Assembly (NCBI GenBank): GCA_021813505.1
Contig: JAKAKI010000072.1
Span: forward strand, 62,001 to 126,000
Direction of reading: 5' to 3'
Length of the DNA: 64,000 nt
Source of the DNA: a bacterium
GTDB taxonomy: Bacteria > Zixibacteria > MSB-5A5 > WJJR01
The first letter of the stretch is position 1. Every line of letters starts with the position of its first letter. This document shows positions 61,901-64,000 of this stretch, in pieces. A model generated the notes under the pieces. It had not been told where the DNA came from. It ran no database searches and saw nothing but the letters and a program-made list of their open reading frames with translations. A program made the translations under genes and the position numbers.

Positions 61901-62276
61901 AGGTGACATGATGGAATTGCCAGACGAATGGAGAAACCGCTTCGACGCGATTCTCTGCGTTACCGCGTTCCAGCACATACCGGTTATGAACGGGCATGCG
62001 CTCCGCGTACTTAAGGGTTTTCGGAAGGTGTTGAAACGAAACGGATTACTGCGGATCGACGTCCAGTTGGGTCGCGAAACAGGATTTGACCCAGATCTCC
62101 GCTTCATCCAAGGATACCCCACCGCGGATGATGCGAAGGCGCTCTTCGCCGAGGCTGAGTTCCGTGACCTCTTGTATGTCAATGAATGGACTCTACCCGC
62201 AGGTCAGAACAGCTTTAGGCGACCAATGAAGTTCCGGTTTGCCGATTTTTGGTTAAGGAAGACACGGCGACACTGA
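58911..62276 (+). CDS. Cyclase-like domain fused to helical region and two SAM methyltransferases
   Basis: 1,121 residues from ATG 58911 (GGAGG 8 nt before). Residues 1-175 follow a class III cyclase: 'TVVLADLAGSAS' (Asp10), 'DTWGDAFIAVFDSAADAV' (Asp46), 'LRLAVGTGE', 'SRIEPVAFPGDIWVTDTVYDIL'. The Asn of the usual 'VN.AAR' is replaced (Ile113) while Arg117 stays, so it may bind rather than make nucleotides. Residues about 190-650 are helical with a toroid-like stretch ('VQGGGFGTLSYSRQGYSVEP'). Then come two Rossmann methyltransferases: VLDVGSGPGQYA (about 702) with LIDGS, and VLDVGCGPGDYS (about 947) with VGVDIS. It follows the cyclase operon by 70 nt. I know no named family with this order. 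Confidence 0.8.
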   Translation: MADQTVVLADLAGSASSASRFSHITSLLETIGASHQEALFTDTWGDAFIAVFDSAADAVNYSLNLRDRLRYFDWRAVGLRRPPLLRLAVGTGETKWKHDEFQHRTVPEGEVLIEISRIEPVAFPGDIWVTDTVYDILKHQHDQFFFRDLGEHQLPKNYGIRRLYCVYRSAERPAIHQGRHGPLLDEQHYRREDALLRFAFLWLLLDQLPRGSWGRSITNWMKEVWRGIPALVPNPIMEDEGGFETTILNAELLCSILGRDRMLAGVGRTVLGYLNDRYVQGGGFGTLSYSRQGYSVEPHPRHTALALWLLGSVLTDTVVGTPVLSEMFMDGVHCLLSDEGTTLRSFQNDRNPLLLYLVTWQVVRQLQTGKLAALLGSDQCAQILRSWDHSSPRLMARALDISYEGLPRNLKSDRSTILPMTIPYGRYVRMESYSLLSAAMFVDNRMPIEVKHRIRDAINKVVDGYLREFGSPERRHTTDPLRPRTRGIRPYVTDLNVLPCPDLGSTAMLFRVLRTPHIVSALWESQPPFQSEMVRYFLGEDLTELFDRYLANPELYSLTHAGTLAAVLAGTDRRLLEGMTACCSRFADGQVPIDLTDDDLNEVTSERKIEEIVEIIVAQGGDGIRTQLATHSLARLLLDRLRPGRYVRESLTPRGVESVASATLKVYRDRAFAERYDRVWGKAADQSIIAPFAASLKQGSSVLDVGSGPGQYAAEFIRKKYRVTLIDGSEAFLQIARERVSRTGQAEIDCIQCNVIELEERAAVAGRHPFDAIWCSGLFAHIPRDGQMGLLDWFSRLLSPGGLLFVNIMIDNPRLFARDGRYYTYFASANEFEALLAESGFTVEQTLIKTVRGNTYGEPLLETVWANFYARRSIAADAEDVGSMARKLTSLAYQRSVLDFEEIHQGVQREGKKDEINEGRGESRLRKIERELDKMHDLLGECAPASVLDVGCGPGDYSIQMARRGWEVVGVDISDAMIGSARRGCPPELVERVAFLVGDMMELPDEWRNRFDAILCVTAFQHIPVMNGHALRVLKGFRKVLKRNGLLRIDVQLGRETGFDPDLRFIQGYPTADDAKALFAEAEFRDLLYVNEWTLPAGQNSFRRPMKFRFADFWLRKTRRH

Positions 62277-62515
62277 GCCGATTCAATGGCCTGATCTATA
62301 GTGGGGGCCTGCAATTCGGCGACTGTTCTGAAGCAATCCCGATCCTATGCTGCAGAGCGTGAGCTTGAAGGTGGAGTTGTTCTGAGCTCGCTTGGTATGC
62401 ACTACCCCGCAGCAACGGGAACCTGAGCCTTGGGTATCCGGATCCAGCAACAGATCGTTTCTGCACTTGGGGAGAAACTGCGACCTCCCGTCCCCTACAC
62501 ATGCTGTGTGGTGGT

Positions 62516-63409
62516 TCAACTAACGAAAGTGACGGCGCGTCGGAGCGCGTCGTCACCCACTGTGGCGTAAGTCTCCGTGGTCGTAATCTGCCGATGCCCC
62601 AAAGCCCTCTGCACCAAGTACAGATCCCCCGTCTTTTGGTACAGCCTCGTGGCAAACGTGTGGCGACAGGAGTGGACCGAGAACGGCCGCGTGATTCCGG
62701 CCTGCCTGAGCCACCGGGCGAAGTTCAGCTGAATCTGCCGCCCGCCCAGCCGTTGCCCCGACTTGGACCGAATCAGCGGCACGTTGGCCCCACGCTTGGC
62801 TTCAGTGGCGCTTTCACGGAGGTAGCCGGCCAACATTGCGGACAGCGCCGGATTGATGAACACCCGCTCCTGGGCGCCGCCTTTCGCCCGGATGTGCAGG
62901 GTGCCGGTCTCGAGGTCGATGTCCCCAACGTTCAGCCCGACCAGCGATCCCAGCCTAATGCCGGTACCGAGCAGAATCTCGAAGCTCAGCCGGTCCCGGG
63001 CGGCGAATTGGCCTTTGTTCTCGGCCAGGATCGCTCGAATCCGCCGAATCTCGTCGTCGGTCAAGATCGACGGTTCTTTGGGCGCTGCAGGCGCCGACCG
63101 GATTAGCCGGGCCGGGTTCTCCTTGATCCACCCCGATTCCACACAGAATTGAAAGAACGACCGCAGTGCCGACTTGGTGTGGTTGATGGTGATGGGCTTA
63201 CGGGGCTGGCCATCTGGGGTGATCAGCACATCGTCACTGATCAAGAAGCGTGCCAGATCGTCAGGTTTGATCGCAGAAAGTTGAACATTTTCGCCCAACC
63301 AGCGGGCGAAGGCCGCCAGATCCCGGGCGTAGGCCTTCTGTGTGTGGACAGAACATCCGTTGGCCGCCATTTGGCGGGTGAAGTGGGTTATCGCTTGAGA
63401 TAATCGCAT
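62516..63409 (-). CDS. Tyrosine recombinase/integrase, copy 2
   Basis: 297 residues from ATG 63409, same GGAGG context as copy 1. The Arg (TGIRLGSL), HSCRHTF, LGHRQ and Tyr281 residues are in place. Most differences from 19032-19925 are conservative, with the end 'TYATVGDDALRRAVTFVS' changed. The upstream 50 bp match copy 1; the downstream sequences do not. Right-end enzyme of island 2. Confidence 0.93.
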   Translation of the reverse strand: MRLSQAITHFTRQMAANGCSVHTQKAYARDLAAFARWLGENVQLSAIKPDDLARFLISDDVLITPDGQPRKPITINHTKSALRSFFQFCVESGWIKENPARLIRSAPAAPKEPSILTDDEIRRIRAILAENKGQFAARDRLSFEILLGTGIRLGSLVGLNVGDIDLETGTLHIRAKGGAQERVFINPALSAMLAGYLRESATEAKRGANVPLIRSKSGQRLGGRQIQLNFARWLRQAGITRPFSVHSCRHTFATRLYQKTGDLYLVQRALGHRQITTTETYATVGDDALRRAVTFVS

Positions 63410-63502
63410 TAGGCCTCCGTCAGTGTGGTGAACGAGAGATGGGGGCGAAGCGATTGCGGTAAGTTCGGGCTGCCGAAAAGACCGGAACGAGAATTGGCTG
63501 CA

Positions 63503-63541
63503 TAAGGAAGCCCCAGAGGGACTACTCCACTCTCTGGGGCT
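63503..63541 (-). terminator. Rho-independent terminator
   Basis: Minus strand AGCCCCAGAG ... CTCTGGGGCT, a perfect 10-bp stem with a 13-nt loop, then TCCTT. It lies 28 nt beyond the stop of the gene at 63569 and between that gene and the integrase start. Confidence 0.8.
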
Positions 63542-63568
63542 GGTCACATGCTCAGCATGCAATAAAAC

Positions 63569-64000
63569 CTACTTCAGCAGGATCATCTTCCTGGACTCGA
63601 CGAACTTCCCGGAGGTCAAGCGATAGAGGTACATACCTGATGCAACAGGGTTACCGTGCGAATCGGTGCCAGACCAAGTAACACTTTTCATTCCTGGTTC
63701 AAGTCTCCCATCAACCAATTTTGCAATTTCCCTACCAAGAACGTCATAAACAACCAAAGTGATCCAGCCTGACTTGGGAACGCCGAACTGGATTGCCGTC
63801 CCTGCATTGAATGGATTCGGATAGTTCTGGGCCAAAACGAACACGGTAGGGACGGTTCCTGTTTCCATGTATTCAACATCTGTGATAATCAACTGGGCGT
63901 ACGGCCCATAGCAGAATGTGCCATTTCCGAATCCGTAATTTGGTTTTGCGGATTCTTCATAATTGGGATTGCGGTGCCAAACCTTGAAGGTCATTGTATT
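63569..64000 (-). CDS. Secreted protein, C-terminal part with T9SS/FlgD-like domain (partial)
   Basis: The frame is open to the window edge, so the start is outside; the ATG at 63994 is probably internal. Visible: 'VFVLAQNYPNPFNAGTAIQF', 'LVVYDVLGREIAKLVDG' and 'ASGMYLYRLTSGKFVESRKM' ending ILLK, the same sorting module as in 46193-47980. Earlier residues are unrecognised. Exported protein of the host chromosome, next to the right end of island 2. Confidence 0.85.
   Translation of the reverse strand, partial: NTMTFKVWHRNPNYEESAKPNYGFGNGTFCYGPYAQLIITDVEYMETGTVPTVFVLAQNYPNPFNAGTAIQFGVPKSGWITLVVYDVLGREIAKLVDGRLEPGMKSVTWSGTDSHGNPVASGMYLYRLTSGKFVESRKMILLK

Larger units (their letters stand above)
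48377..63457. mobile_element. Mobile island 2 (recombinase - replication - Pycsar cargo - integrase)
   Basis: About 15.1 kb with the plan of island 1. Minus-strand recombinase, DUF2924 and small ORF are followed by plus-strand unknown gene, initiator with internal iterons, DnaB, ParB-methyltransferase and TerS-like protein. Then come the phased TATACC array, the 36-bp motif, four cargo genes and a minus-strand tyrosine integrase. The replication genes point the opposite way from island 1, so modules have been shuffled or inverted. Limits are inferred from where the islands stop matching. Confidence 0.6.

Noticed and set aside
26-64000. CRISPR array or tRNA-flanked attachment sites
   Set aside because: No regular spacer-repeat array and no tRNA-like cloverleaf was recognised by eye; the phased arrays have short units without spacers.

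Overview
This window looks like bacterial chromosome from an uncultured lineage of the FCB/Zixibacteria type. That placement is inference. It rests on secreted proteins ending in paired dockerin-like EF-hand repeats (GDVNCDG..DVFDVVYLIDY type), on FlgD/T9SS-like C-terminal modules ('NYPNPFN' ... 'SGVYFYRL' ... 'KMVLLK'), on FG-GAP proteins, and on good GGAGG ribosome binding sites. I saw no rRNA, tRNA or CRISPR array.

Layout. (1) 1-5361: end of a histidine kinase, a hemerythrin, and on the minus strand a secreted dockerin protein and a thermolysin/fungalysin-like protease whose gene is split by a frameshift plus a stop. (2) 5764-19973: mobile island 1. It carries a serine recombinase, a DUF2924 protein, a small ORF, terminase-like genes, a ParB-like protein, an adenine methylase, DnaB, a lambda-O-like initiator with iterons inside the gene, an AAA+ ATPase, a phased GACAA array, a 36-bp conserved motif, one cargo gene (alpha/beta hydrolase-Nudix fusion) and a tyrosine integrase. 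(3) 20019-27382: type I restriction system hsdM-hsdS-hsdR with hsdS broken by an IS630-family element. (4) 27762-29216: GIY-YIG gene among three copies of a dispersed repeat, plus a membrane protein. (5) 29251-43856: two-component pair (FG-GAP sensor kinase and NtrC-type regulator), a sigma-54 promoter with an upstream palindrome, then a run of exported proteins. (6) 44101-47980: minus-strand secreted FG-GAP/dockerin protein and a protein with four 112-aa repeats. (7) 48377-63457: mobile island 2, with the same plan as island 1: recombinase, DUF2924, small ORF, initiator with internal iterons, DnaB, ParB-methyltransferase, TerS-like protein, phased TATACC array, the same 36-bp motif, cargo and tyrosine integrase. 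(8) 63569-64000: end of a secreted protein.

The main result is that the two islands share one blueprint, with variable cargo held between the conserved 36-bp motif and the tyrosine integrase. In island 2 the cargo is a Pycsar-like anti-phage operon (membrane effector, class III nucleotide cyclase, coupled small membrane ORF) followed by a large protein. That protein has a degenerate cyclase-like domain, a helical middle region and two SAM methyltransferase domains, a combination I do not recognise as described. In island 1 the cargo is a SERAC1/PGAP1-like hydrolase fused to a Nudix domain with an altered Nudix box. Both initiator genes carry their own candidate origin repeats, and both islands have helically phased repeat arrays with different core sequences at the same place.
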